Shown: positions 1-8,371 of the stretch, in pieces
How the letters are laid out: every line of letters starts with the position of its first letter
How positions within the stretch are numbered: position 1 is the stretch's first letter
Source of the DNA: Lewinellaceae bacterium
GTDB lineage: Bacteria > Bacteroidota > Bacteroidia > Chitinophagales > Saprospiraceae
Reading direction: 5' to 3'
Assembly: GCA_020636445.1 (NCBI GenBank)
Contig: JACJXV010000023.1
Location: forward strand, 1 to 63,060
DNA length: 63,060 nt
Notes under the pieces: generated by a model
What the model was told of the DNA's origin: nothing
The model's input: the letters and a program-made list of their open reading frames with translations, nothing else
The model's database searches: none
Position numbers and translations under genes: made by a program

Positions 1-1
1 T

Positions 2-940
2 GAGCTGGGCCATTTGTTGGCCAGCCGCTGGGTGGGCTTCCGCTTTGTGTTATACATCGCCGGGGTACTGGGTATCCGGCAGCAGGGTAAAAAAACGGAA
101 GTGTATTTTAATCGCGACTGGAGTACCATGGGTGGATTAGCCGCCACTACCCCCCCTACCTTTACGGGAGAGGATCTCCGACCTAAATTTGCCAGGGTGG
201 TTGCCGGCGGCCCCCTCGCCAGTTTGGTATTTGGTGGAGTACTGCTGGCGCTGGCAATCCTGATCGGCCCTTCCGGAGGTTACCTGCTGACGTTGGCGGG
301 CATTACTGGATTTGCTTCGGTACTGCTGTTTTTCGCCACCGCTATTCCGATGAAAAACGGCAATGGTTTTATGTCGGACGGAGCTCGGCTGCGCTCACTA
401 CTAGTCCCCGGCCCCAACAGCGAGCGCGAACAGGCCCTGCTTAGCGTAACCGCTCTCCTCGCCAGTGGCCGCCGCTACGGGGAGTTTCCGGCCGAGCTCG
501 TCGCCACCATGGACCAACCCATTCCTGGTGAATCTGAACCTCCTCTTGGTGTACTCTGGCTCCGCTTCATGCACTATCTGGATGCTGGCTTACCGGATCA
601 GGCGGCAGCAATCGCCCGGGAATTAGACGACCGGATGCCCCAGGCGATTGCATTTTTACAACAATACTACGCCCGCGATCTCTATTTCTTTTACACCTGT
701 ATTCGCCCTGATGTAGAAAAAGCCAGTGTTCATTGGAGCTTAATCCAAAAAACTGTCAAGCAGGCCAAGACTGCAGCCGATTACCGGCTTTTAGCAGCCA
801 AAGCTCTGGCCGAAGGAGATACTGTCCGCAGTCGGGAACTGGCACAGCAGGGACTCGAATTACTAAAACCCAGTTCATTTCCCGGACAGGATGCGTTTGA
901 GCAGTACTGGTTGAGGGAACTCATGAATCGCGAAGCATGA
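2..940 (+). CDS. M50 family membrane metalloprotease, C-terminal part (5' end outside window)
   Basis: The reading frame is open from the first bases, and bases 2-13 encode ELGH, the end of an HExxH zinc motif whose first His is cut off by the window edge. About 100 residues on, SDGARL fits the second metal-ligand motif of the M50 (site-2 protease type) family. Between them are two or three hydrophobic segments, so the active site should lie in the membrane. The last roughly 170 residues are helical and soluble-looking, perhaps TPR-like. An apparent start at base 14 is a TTG inside the motif and is not the true start. Substrate is unknown. Family assignment is good; the role is not. Confidence 0.75.
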   Translation, partial: ELGHLLASRWVGFRFVLYIAGVLGIRQQGKKTEVYFNRDWSTMGGLAATTPPTFTGEDLRPKFARVVAGGPLASLVFGGVLLALAILIGPSGGYLLTLAGITGFASVLLFFATAIPMKNGNGFMSDGARLRSLLVPGPNSEREQALLSVTALLASGRRYGEFPAELVATMDQPIPGESEPPLGVLWLRFMHYLDAGLPDQAAAIARELDDRMPQAIAFLQQYYARDLYFFYTCIRPDVEKASVHWSLIQKTVKQAKTAADYRLLAAKALAEGDTVRSRELAQQGLELLKPSSFPGQDAFEQYWLRELMNREA

Positions 941-974
941 CCCGAATTCCGAATTGCGATTACCGCAGCTGATA

Positions 975-1022
975 AACCGAACCGGGGCGGCCATCCTGCT
1001 GGATGACCGCCCCGGTTCGGTT
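975..1022. terminator. Long GC-rich hairpin, probable terminator of the M50 gene
   Basis: Bases 975-990 pair perfectly with 1007-1022, and the inner bases CATCC and GGATG continue the stem after one mismatch, leaving the loop TGCT. It lies 35 bp after the protease stop and between two convergent genes. The T tract after it is weak (GGTTTGTC), so it could instead be a repeat-type palindrome. Confidence 0.6.
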
Positions 1023-1054
1023 GGTTTGTCAATTATCCTAATCTATCAGCTTGC

Positions 1055-1103
1055 GGGCTGTGGGTTGTGGGCTGTGGGCTGTGGGTTGTGGGTTGTGGGC
1101 TGT
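1055..1103. repeat. Seven tandem heptamers GGG(C/T)TGT
   Basis: Seven consecutive 7-bp units, each GGGCTGT or GGGTTGT, run without interruption. This is the cleanest example of a 7-bp-period repeat family seen in many intergenic gaps of this window. Confidence 0.9.
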
Positions 1104-1106
1104 GGA

Positions 1107-1124
1107 GACGTAGCATGCTACGTC
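1107..1124. repeat. Perfect 18-bp palindrome
   Basis: GACGTAGCATGCTACGTC is its own reverse complement. It directly follows the heptamer array and precedes the adhesin stop codon by about 20 bp. It resembles short REP-like palindromes beginning GACG found elsewhere in the window (22713-22778 and, inside a gene, 1501-1524). Confidence 0.8.
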
Positions 1125-1146
1125 TTTACAATGCCCCTGGCCCTGA

Positions 1147-4100
1147 TTATTCCACAATGACCATTTTGCGGGTCGCTGTCTGGCTGCCCACCGTCAGGGT
1201 ATAATACAACACCCCGGTGGCTGATGCGACATTTCTTGAAATGTCGTTACGGGTCAGGCGGATTTCATTGTATCCTTTGGCATACTGTCCTTTGATCACC
1301 CGCAGCGTCCGGCCCGTTACATCCTGGATCGTGATCGTCGCATCACTCGCCTCCGGCAGGGTAAACCCAATCAGGGTCTGCCCCTGGAAAGGGTTCGGGA
1401 TGTTCTGATACAAGCCAAACTGTCCCTGAGGCTGGATGGCCTGGCTGAAGGCCAAACCTACATTCAACAGGGTGGTTCCCTGGTAGGCCTCGGCCATTGT
1501 GGGGACGCGATGCATCGCATCCCTACCGCCGCCCAGGTTGATTACCTCACTCAGGGTTGCATCGGCCCGCGCCCGCAGGATCAGACTGAACAACCTGCCA
1601 TCTTTGGCTTCCCCATTCCAACTGGTGGTGATCATCCCTTCTTCGGCAAATACCCCGAAATGCTCATCCTGGGCAATCCCGCTTTCGATGTCGATCAGCT
1701 CCACCTTCGTTTGATCAAAGTTCAGCGTAAACTGATACCCTTCAATCTCACTGGCTGGGGCCGTGAATTCAATCCGGTATTCATTACCCGCCGTGAGCTG
1801 CTGCTCGGCTGTGGTGATCGTCCAGTTGCCCTGGAATGAGCGTACACTGGCCATCGTCGAGTTTGCCACCGCATTGCCGTTCAGATCCCCGATCTTGATG
1901 CCCACAAAGTTCGCCCGCTGCTCACCCGTCAGGTTGTTGATGTTCTTCACCTCCGGGAACGGCGTCTGCCAGGGGTTAGCTGGATTCGGGAAGCTAAAGC
2001 TCGCATCCACAAAGCGCCAGCTCGTGTTATTGGCCAGTTCGCGGTCGATGTTCAGAATCAACTTCCGTAGCTGAATCATATCCAGTGTCGTGATCGTCCT
2101 GGAGTTATTCGCATCCGCCGCAATCAACTTGTACGGACTGGTAATCGGCTGGACATTCAGGATGTGCTTTTGCAGCAACACCAAATCAAAGGTCGATACC
2201 CCGTTGAGGAAGCCTTTGTTCAGTTTCGGTGCTATGGTGTAGTCCGCTCCCGTGGTCAGGCCATTGAACTGGTACTGCCCGTTGAGGCTAGTCGCGTAGT
2301 TCATTGCCGCTCCGCCGCTGAGGCTCACGTCTACACCTTCTACTTCGGCCTTGCCTTCCGTCTGGATGATACCCGCAATTGCTGCCGATGGACCAGCCGT
2401 ACACAGACCATTCGGGTCAGTCAGTTCTACGAACGTTTCGCAGAACGAGTGGTTACCTTTCGTATCCCAGGCGTGGATCTCAACCATTACTACCGGTCCG
2501 GCAGTGAAGTCGTCGCAAGTAAGTACTAAACCCGTTTGGGTTTCGTCTACTTCGCCACCAACTTTGTTGATCGAGAACTTCGTTACACGCTTCTGCTTGC
2601 TGTTCGCTGGGTTCGTTGCTCCTTGACCGTTGCAATCATAGATCGGACTGTCAGGAATAAAGTCGCTAGCCCAGATAGCCATCATACCAGATCCGTCAGC
2701 ACCAGGCATCAACGGCATCGTCAAGCCACTGATACAGATCGGAGCAGGTCCTTTGCAGTCAGCAACCTTGAAGGGCAGACGCTTAACTGTTACGTTACCG
2801 CAATCGTCGCGTACTGTTACCACCAATGCGTGGTCACCTTCTGGAATGTTAGCAATCGTTACACTGAAGCCAGTAGCCGTACGAGTCATACCGTTAGCCA
2901 GCGTCCAACCCGTCTGGAAGTCAGCTGGGTTGAGCAGCGTAGCACCATTACCAGGAGCTACCTGTACGCGGTCCAGATTAACTTTCACTGCAGCACCACC
3001 GCAAGAGTCGTTAGCAACGAATGGGATCGTTACCTTAGCAACGCAAGTCTCAGGATCCGTAGCAAACTTATCCAGCGTCGGTACTTCTACGACAGGTGGT
3101 ACTTTGTCGAATACCTTGATAACCTGTGTATACTGCCATGCAAAGGTTGGCGCATCGTCAATCGATTGACCATATCCCGTAGAAATGTAGTCCGTACAGA
3201 AGTTCTCATAACTTGGATCATCAAAGATATTGATGCGTCCAGTGTTCGTCTGAATCTGGTTAGGCGATGGCTCTACGTCACCAGCATTAGCAACAGCTCC
3301 CAAGGAGTTAGGGAATACGCGCTCGTCCGTATTGTTGTTCGATGGCGTGTTGGTCGGTACGCGATCTTTGGAAATGTAGAATTCTTCTACACCGTTCATA
3401 CCTGCAGTCGAACCACGAGTATACGTTGTATTATTATTCTCCTGGTCACGAACCAGCAACCAGTAACCTGTTCCGGTGCGAACGTCAATGGCATCTTTGA
3501 AGCCATCGTTGTCAGCATCCCACGTACGTGGAGCTACCTGAGCATGGTTCATCGGGTCAACGGCATCCGTACAGAGCGTATTCCACTCTTCGAATTCACA
3601 CCAGTTGATCACTGTATACGTACGGAACACTTTGTAGCAAGCCTCACCTTCAGAATCAGCGAAGTATTCGCTGTCCTTCACGTTAACGGCCAGTACATCA
3701 CAACCCAGTTCGTAGGTTTCTACATCTGGTACGCTGCTCAATGCACCACAAGCTACCTCTACGTCAGCAGGGAACTTGATGTCATATTCGTGTACAGGAA
3801 GTACATATACTTTCTGCTCGCACAGGCTGCTCTTAACTTCAACACCTTTTACAGTGCGAACAGCCGTCCACTTACGGGTATAGTAACCAGCATCGCAGTG
3901 CAGGCTCGAGTCTACTGAGTAAACAACTGTACCCGTGCACTCCAGACCAGTGATCCGCGGAGCACCCCAAATCTTGTTGGATTCAGTTTCGCTGAGGATC
4001 TTGGCACGGCCTTCTTTGTCCGTACACTTAACTGAAGCAGCGGCAGGTGCCTCGCACACAGGCGTAACTTTGTCTTCCAGGTGGATTTCCAACCAGCAGT

Positions 4101-7100
4101 AGCTTTCGTTTCCTGCCTTGTCTTTACCCCACAGTTCGATCACTACGTCGGTGCCCAGATCACAGCAGAAGAACTCAACATAATCCAGTGCAGGCGAGTA
4201 GTAGTCCCCTTTGTGCGGGCCTTCTGTGATTTCCGTGAAGTCGTTGCGGATATTCTTGTCGTTATTCAGGTCGTAGTCCCAGTTGCCATCAAAGTAGCCT
4301 GATTCCAGGCAATCCTTGCTAACAATCCGGCGTACCTTCATTTCCGTCAGCGTACAGTTGTCGAAAGAACCTTCGTCAACATCAGCTACTGAAGCTTTGC
4401 CATAAACAATACCCTTGTCACCAGCGTAGTAGTCGCCAGGCGTGCGCGTTAGCGTGACGTTCAGTTTGTCGTCGCACTTCATCACCGGGGCTACTTTGTC
4501 GACGACCGTGAATTCTACCGTTTTGGTCGCCGTGTTGTAGCAGCCATCGAAGGCGTCAATCACCAGGCGATGACGACCCAGCGGAATGCCGATCATCGTC
4601 GGCTTGCCGCCTACCGTAATGACCGGGTAGTTCGCGGGCAGGTAGTCAGGTTGCACAACAGGAATACCGTATAATACGATATCCTTCGATTCTACCCGGT
4701 AGCTCTTCGTGATCGGGCCGGCGCAGTTGTCCGTGACCTTTACACCCAGTGCTTTTTCCAGGCTCGCATCATCCAGACCCAAGGTCGCCGTGCAATCCAT
4801 CGGGCCCGTGGAGATCTCTCCACCCGTGCCGGCAATGGTCGGCGGCTGGTTGTCGTAGGCTTTGATCAGGAAGGTCTTCGCAGCAATCACTCCGCCGGCA
4901 CACCAGTCGAAGATTTCCACCTTCACTTCGATCTTCCGGCCCGTTCCACAGACCGGGAAGGTCACAGTCTTGGCAATCGTCGTGGAGAAGTTGCACTGCA
5001 GATCAAACAGGTTGTATTTCACCCCACGGACTTCCCACGTCAGGCGCTCTTTCATCACCGCTGCCACATCCACATTCCCATCGCAGACCGTCTTGCTGAT
5101 TTCTTCGGTGATCTGATACATATTGACCCCCAAAATGGCCCGAACATCGGGGCGTACGAAGTTGATCGTCTGCTGTGCAGCGGTTTCATTGCCATAGCAA
5201 TCCACACCAATGAACGTCCGCGTGATGTACGCATAAACACCCGTTTGGTTAATCGCAGCACAGTCGTTGTAGTGGATCTCGTCTGATACTTTCAATTTCA
5301 GGCTGCTGGCAGGGCAGCAGTTATCCGTCAGCGTTGGCTTGCCGGCAAACCACTGGTAGTTACCATCCAGCCAGCTGGACGATACATTCAGCACCCGGTC
5401 CACCTCCATGCAATAGAATTCGGCGGTTGCCGGTGGGTCCACCTGCGGACCTGTCTTATCTTCCAGGTGCAGGTACCCCCACACCGGGTCACAGGCACAA
5501 GCTACACTCCGCACCAGGAATTTTACTTTCTCCGTTTGGAACATATCCCGCCTCAGGCAGACAGTGTCTGAGAAGGTACCATAACCCTCAATCAGGATCT
5601 GGTAGTAACCGCCCAGCGGCAGTTCGCAGCTCGCATCGTGGTTCGGGATCAGCATGGAGGCGGTGATGCAGGCGCCGCAGTTTTCGTCCATCGTCACCGT
5701 TACGTCTTTGTGGGCCGTTAGCCCACAGCTCAGTGCCGGGCAGTCGCCCACCGCGGTTTCGGTGGTAGCAGTGCCATAGCAGCGTGGTCGATCATCCACT
5801 TCAATAGCCGCCCAGTAAGGCAGTCCGCTGAAGTCGCCTTCCACCTGAACGGTTGATTTGGCTACGGCACTACTTGCGCTGGCCGTATTGACCAGGATAG
5901 TCAGCCGCACCGTCAGTGAGTCCAGGGGTTGTAATACCCCCGAGGTGCCATTGAACAGCGCTCCACTGCCGGCATACGCCGTATTCAGCACCGGCAAGGT
6001 GGCCGTACTTGAGGTCTTGCTCGCTTCAAAGGCCGGGCCGCTCAGGATGCCGCCGTAGGCTGCACCAAAAGCCATGGATCCCGCCAGGTCCAGGTCGAGC
6101 ATAATATTATCCACCGGTACCGTGCTGGTATTTTTTACCGTTACGTCCAGCGTCATTTCATAGGCACCACAGTCTTGCGGGTCGGCTACATCCACGCCCA
6201 TGATCGTGATGCGATCGGTGACGGAAATTTCCGGAAGAACGCGGAAGCTCGTTGTCGTCCAGTCCTGGCAATAGCCGGCATTATCCTGGGCTAGCAGACA
6301 GGCTTCCAGTTCCGCGGCAGTGCCCGGCGTAGAAAAGAGTCGGTTAGCCAGGCAAGCACTGGCATCAGTATCGGTGTAAAGCCCTTGCAGAGCATAGAGT
6401 GTGTACACCCCTTCGCCATCCACAGCATTGGCAAGTGCCGCGTAATCAATTTGTTCTAGGCCAACCAGCTGCCCATCCTTATACAGGGCAAATAGCGGCA
6501 AATAACCCCCGATATCCGGGAATCCACTGTGCGTGATTTCGACTGCCTCGCCACCGCAGTATACCTCTTTGTTGGTACTGAGGGTGCCGGCGTCGGCCTG
6601 GCAGCAATCCTCCACTGTGATCGATAGGCGTTTATAATCATTGCAATATCCTTCCAGGCAAGCTAAAAAGGCATCACGCGTGCCTGGGAAAATGAATTCA
6701 TCATTAGCATTGACACAGCCTTCCCCGGTAACGCCAAAAAAGACGTACACATATACTGAATATGTTCCCGCAGAAGCTGTGTTGGCAAACCAATCATTGA
6801 GGGCCGTCTGGTCGGCAGCCTGATAATCGAAGCGAGTAAAGACCGTATTTCCTGCCGCATCAAATACCGCAAGGCCACCGAAAGCGCCCCCCTGGGGCTG
6901 TGCCGTCGTGGAGATCTGCGGAGAGTCGCCCTGACATACCGTAGGCATCACCGCCGCGATCTGGCCCGCATCTGTACAGCAAGGTTCTACGCTCGTCTCA
7001 TCTGCCGGAGTATAAACACAGGTAGACACCTGGATATAATTGACCGTACCCGCCGAGGCCTCACTCTGCGAGGTAACATTGTCGTCAATGAAAAAGTGCG

Positions 7101-7305
7101 CGATATTATCCGGACCGCTGAATACCGCATCGTCATTGCTATCCGTAAAGGAAAATATTTCGGCACAGTCGAGGTAGACTTTCACCAGTTTGGTTTCTCC
7201 ATCCCGGGAGATCAGCAGTTTCGTTTCCTGCCCGGGCTGGATGTTGGAGTCAAATGTTCCCAGACCAGGATAATAGGTAATGTCTCCATCTAAGTATGTG
7301 GACAA
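1147..7305 (-). CDS. C-terminal 2,050 residues of the T9SS adhesin: LamG remnant, Cys-rich/HYR-like repeats, dockerin-like, cohesin-like, sorting domain
   Basis: This open frame starts inside the IS inverted repeat, so its first five codons are IS-derived and it has no signal peptide; as it stands it cannot be exported. Roughly residues 6-90 complete a LamG-like fold. The middle 1,500 residues are Cys- and Thr-rich, with repeated phrases such as VEDCCQADAG and EDKVTPVCE that suggest immunoglobulin-like (HYR-type) repeats. Residues about 1690-1805 look like a type I dockerin (FDLVLLQKHIL and DMIQLRKLIL, each near Asp/Asn-rich loops). About 1825-1930 resemble a cohesin fold. The last 90 residues (YQNIPNPF, then VTGRTLR) are a type A T9SS sorting domain. 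Coordinates of internal domains are estimates. Confidence 0.85.
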   Translation of the reverse strand: MSTYLDGDITYYPGLGTFDSNIQPGQETKLLISRDGETKLVKVYLDCAEIFSFTDSNDDAVFSGPDNIAHFFIDDNVTSQSEASAGTVNYIQVSTCVYTPADETSVEPCCTDAGQIAAVMPTVCQGDSPQISTTAQPQGGAFGGLAVFDAAGNTVFTRFDYQAADQTALNDWFANTASAGTYSVYVYVFFGVTGEGCVNANDEFIFPGTRDAFLACLEGYCNDYKRLSITVEDCCQADAGTLSTNKEVYCGGEAVEITHSGFPDIGGYLPLFALYKDGQLVGLEQIDYAALANAVDGEGVYTLYALQGLYTDTDASACLANRLFSTPGTAAELEACLLAQDNAGYCQDWTTTSFRVLPEISVTDRITIMGVDVADPQDCGAYEMTLDVTVKNTSTVPVDNIMLDLDLAGSMAFGAAYGGILSGPAFEASKTSSTATLPVLNTAYAGSGALFNGTSGVLQPLDSLTVRLTILVNTASASSAVAKSTVQVEGDFSGLPYWAAIEVDDRPRCYGTATTETAVGDCPALSCGLTAHKDVTVTMDENCGACITASMLIPNHDASCELPLGGYYQILIEGYGTFSDTVCLRRDMFQTEKVKFLVRSVACACDPVWGYLHLEDKTGPQVDPPATAEFYCMEVDRVLNVSSSWLDGNYQWFAGKPTLTDNCCPASSLKLKVSDEIHYNDCAAINQTGVYAYITRTFIGVDCYGNETAAQQTINFVRPDVRAILGVNMYQITEEISKTVCDGNVDVAAVMKERLTWEVRGVKYNLFDLQCNFSTTIAKTVTFPVCGTGRKIEVKVEIFDWCAGGVIAAKTFLIKAYDNQPPTIAGTGGEISTGPMDCTATLGLDDASLEKALGVKVTDNCAGPITKSYRVESKDIVLYGIPVVQPDYLPANYPVITVGGKPTMIGIPLGRHRLVIDAFDGCYNTATKTVEFTVVDKVAPVMKCDDKLNVTLTRTPGDYYAGDKGIVYGKASVADVDEGSFDNCTLTEMKVRRIVSKDCLESGYFDGNWDYDLNNDKNIRNDFTEITEGPHKGDYYSPALDYVEFFCCDLGTDVVIELWGKDKAGNESYCWLEIHLEDKVTPVCEAPAAASVKCTDKEGRAKILSETESNKIWGAPRITGLECTGTVVYSVDSSLHCDAGYYTRKWTAVRTVKGVEVKSSLCEQKVYVLPVHEYDIKFPADVEVACGALSSVPDVETYELGCDVLAVNVKDSEYFADSEGEACYKVFRTYTVINWCEFEEWNTLCTDAVDPMNHAQVAPRTWDADNDGFKDAIDVRTGTGYWLLVRDQENNNTTYTRGSTAGMNGVEEFYISKDRVPTNTPSNNNTDERVFPNSLGAVANAGDVEPSPNQIQTNTGRINIFDDPSYENFCTDYISTGYGQSIDDAPTFAWQYTQVIKVFDKVPPVVEVPTLDKFATDPETCVAKVTIPFVANDSCGGAAVKVNLDRVQVAPGNGATLLNPADFQTGWTLANGMTRTATGFSVTIANIPEGDHALVVTVRDDCGNVTVKRLPFKVADCKGPAPICISGLTMPLMPGADGSGMMAIWASDFIPDSPIYDCNGQGATNPANSKQKRVTKFSINKVGGEVDETQTGLVLTCDDFTAGPVVMVEIHAWDTKGNHSFCETFVELTDPNGLCTAGPSAAIAGIIQTEGKAEVEGVDVSLSGGAAMNYATSLNGQYQFNGLTTGADYTIAPKLNKGFLNGVSTFDLVLLQKHILNVQPITSPYKLIAADANNSRTITTLDMIQLRKLILNIDRELANNTSWRFVDASFSFPNPANPWQTPFPEVKNINNLTGEQRANFVGIKIGDLNGNAVANSTMASVRSFQGNWTITTAEQQLTAGNEYRIEFTAPASEIEGYQFTLNFDQTKVELIDIESGIAQDEHFGVFAEEGMITTSWNGEAKDGRLFSLILRARADATLSEVINLGGGRDAMHRVPTMAEAYQGTTLLNVGLAFSQAIQPQGQFGLYQNIPNPFQGQTLIGFTLPEASDATITIQDVTGRTLRVIKGQYAKGYNEIRLTRNDISRNVASATGVLYYTLTVGSQTATRKMVIVE
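1501..1524. repeat. REP-like palindrome embedded in coding sequence
   Basis: GCGATGCATCGC (1507-1518) is a perfect palindrome and is extended by GGGA/TCCC arms with one mismatch. It lies in frame inside the adhesin gene and encodes GRDAMHR between the cohesin-like and sorting domains. The same core, GACGCGATGCA, occurs between genes at 22718-22765. Confidence 0.75.
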
Positions 7306-7307
7306 AA

Positions 7308-7877
7308 TTAATTGGAGTTATAATTTGAGAAGTTTATGGTCAGTTCTGAACCAACAGCGGCCAGAGCCGACCAAACTGCGAAAAAGAGATTTTGGGTAGC
7401 AACATAGTCTGTCGGTTTTAACCACCTGGCTTTAAGTTCTTTCCAAAGTCTTTCGATAATATTGAGATGAGGCGAATAAGGGGGTAGATAAAAAATGAAT
7501 AGCCCTCTGTTTTGCCAAATTTGTAAACGTTCTTTGATTTTATGGGCAGTATGTATTCGAGCATTATCGAGCACTACTACGGTTGGCTTTTGGATTTTCA
7601 AGGAGAATTCGTCCAGTTTTTGCCAAACGAATTCGCTGTTGATAGTGCCTTGGCAAGTATCGAAAAACAGCCGATTATCGCGTGAGAGCAATCCCCAAAT
7701 ATTGAGTGATTTGCCTTTTTGTGCCGCGATTTCTACCGTTTCATCTTTAAACACCCAGCCGTAAGGCACGTAACCCGATTCTGCAACTTGGCTCTCGTCG
7801 CCGTAGAAAAGATCAATTTGACCTGCTTCACTTTGTTTTTCTAGCAACCCTAGCATTTCTCGGCGTACTTCGTACAT
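7308..7877 (-). CDS. IS630-family transposase, catalytic part (OrfB)
   Basis: This frame holds the DDE catalytic core: Asp in FYGDES, Asp in VVLDNARIH and Glu in NIIERLWKELK, in the usual IS630 order and spacing. It remains open upstream of 7877 to the slippery heptamer at 7934-7940, so it is probably made as a fusion with OrfA by -1 frameshifting and not from its own start. The C-terminus NFSNYNSN ends 15 bp inside the IS end. The catalytic residues all look intact. Confidence 0.9.
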   Translation of the reverse strand: MYEVRREMLGLLEKQSEAGQIDLFYGDESQVAESGYVPYGWVFKDETVEIAAQKGKSLNIWGLLSRDNRLFFDTCQGTINSEFVWQKLDEFSLKIQKPTVVVLDNARIHTAHKIKERLQIWQNRGLFIFYLPPYSPHLNIIERLWKELKARWLKPTDYVATQNLFFAVWSALAAVGSELTINFSNYNSN

Positions 7878-7903
7878 CTCTTTATCCGGCTTTCCTTTGG
7901 GCT

Positions 7904-8344
7904 TCAGTCGGATGCGTTTGAATCGGCACTCAAGTTTTTTAAAAACCGTTTGAGCGTCTTGAGGCTGAATTTTCGATCTAAATCCGTCTCTAAAAGCTCT
8001 TTGGCTTTGGAAAGCCTTTGGCGATCTTCCCCCACCCGTCGGCGTACCGCAGCCTCGTCCAGAACTTTGTCCAGTTTTTGCTTCCGTCCTTGACCAACTT
8101 GGTTATGCAAAACTTGGATCCCTTGGCTTTCATAGCCTGTTTTGTAACGCCGAACCCAAGTGTTGATCTGGGTTTGGCTCTGTACACCTACAACTTCTGC
8201 TATGTCTTTGCTGAAACGGCCTTCCGATTTTAGCAAAACCATCCGGCATCTTTGACGAAAAGCGTGGCTTTTCCCTGTACGATAACCCGTTTCTAGTTCC
8301 TCTCGCTGTTTAGTGCTCAATTTGACCTCTAATTTTCTGCCCAT
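7904..8344 (-). CDS. IS630-family transposase, DNA-binding part (OrfA)
   Basis: A helix-turn-helix protein of about 146 residues that should bind the IS ends. I chose the start MGRKLEV at 8344 because the related element at 39.7 kb begins MGRKSKH; an upstream ATG at 8368 adds eight residues. The frame ends shortly after TLKRFLKNL, just past the A AAA AAC heptamer where ribosomes could shift into the catalytic frame. Confidence 0.88.
   Translation of the reverse strand: MGRKLEVKLSTKQREELETGYRTGKSHAFRQRCRMVLLKSEGRFSKDIAEVVGVQSQTQINTWVRRYKTGYESQGIQVLHNQVGQGRKQKLDKVLDEAAVRRRVGEDRQRLSKAKELLETDLDRKFSLKTLKRFLKNLSADSNASD
7934..7940 (-). promoter_or_regulatory. Slippery heptamer A AAA AAC for -1 frameshift
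   Basis: Read in the OrfA frame the codons are TTA AAA AAC, so the tRNAs can re-pair on AAA AAA one base back. The -1 frame is then open into the catalytic domain. The same heptamer in the same frame and position occurs in the second IS element (40107-40113). Confidence 0.8.
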
Positions 8345-8371
8345 GATTTTTTGAACAAAAATAATCACTAA

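Noticed and set aside
1055..1103. CRISPR array
   Set aside because: Units are 7 bp and contiguous; there are no spacers and no cas genes in the window.
2536..3918. 460-codon open frame on the plus strand inside the adhesin gene
   Set aside because: It is antisense to a domain-rich coding region, has no recognisable motif, and its openness follows from the codon pattern of the true gene.
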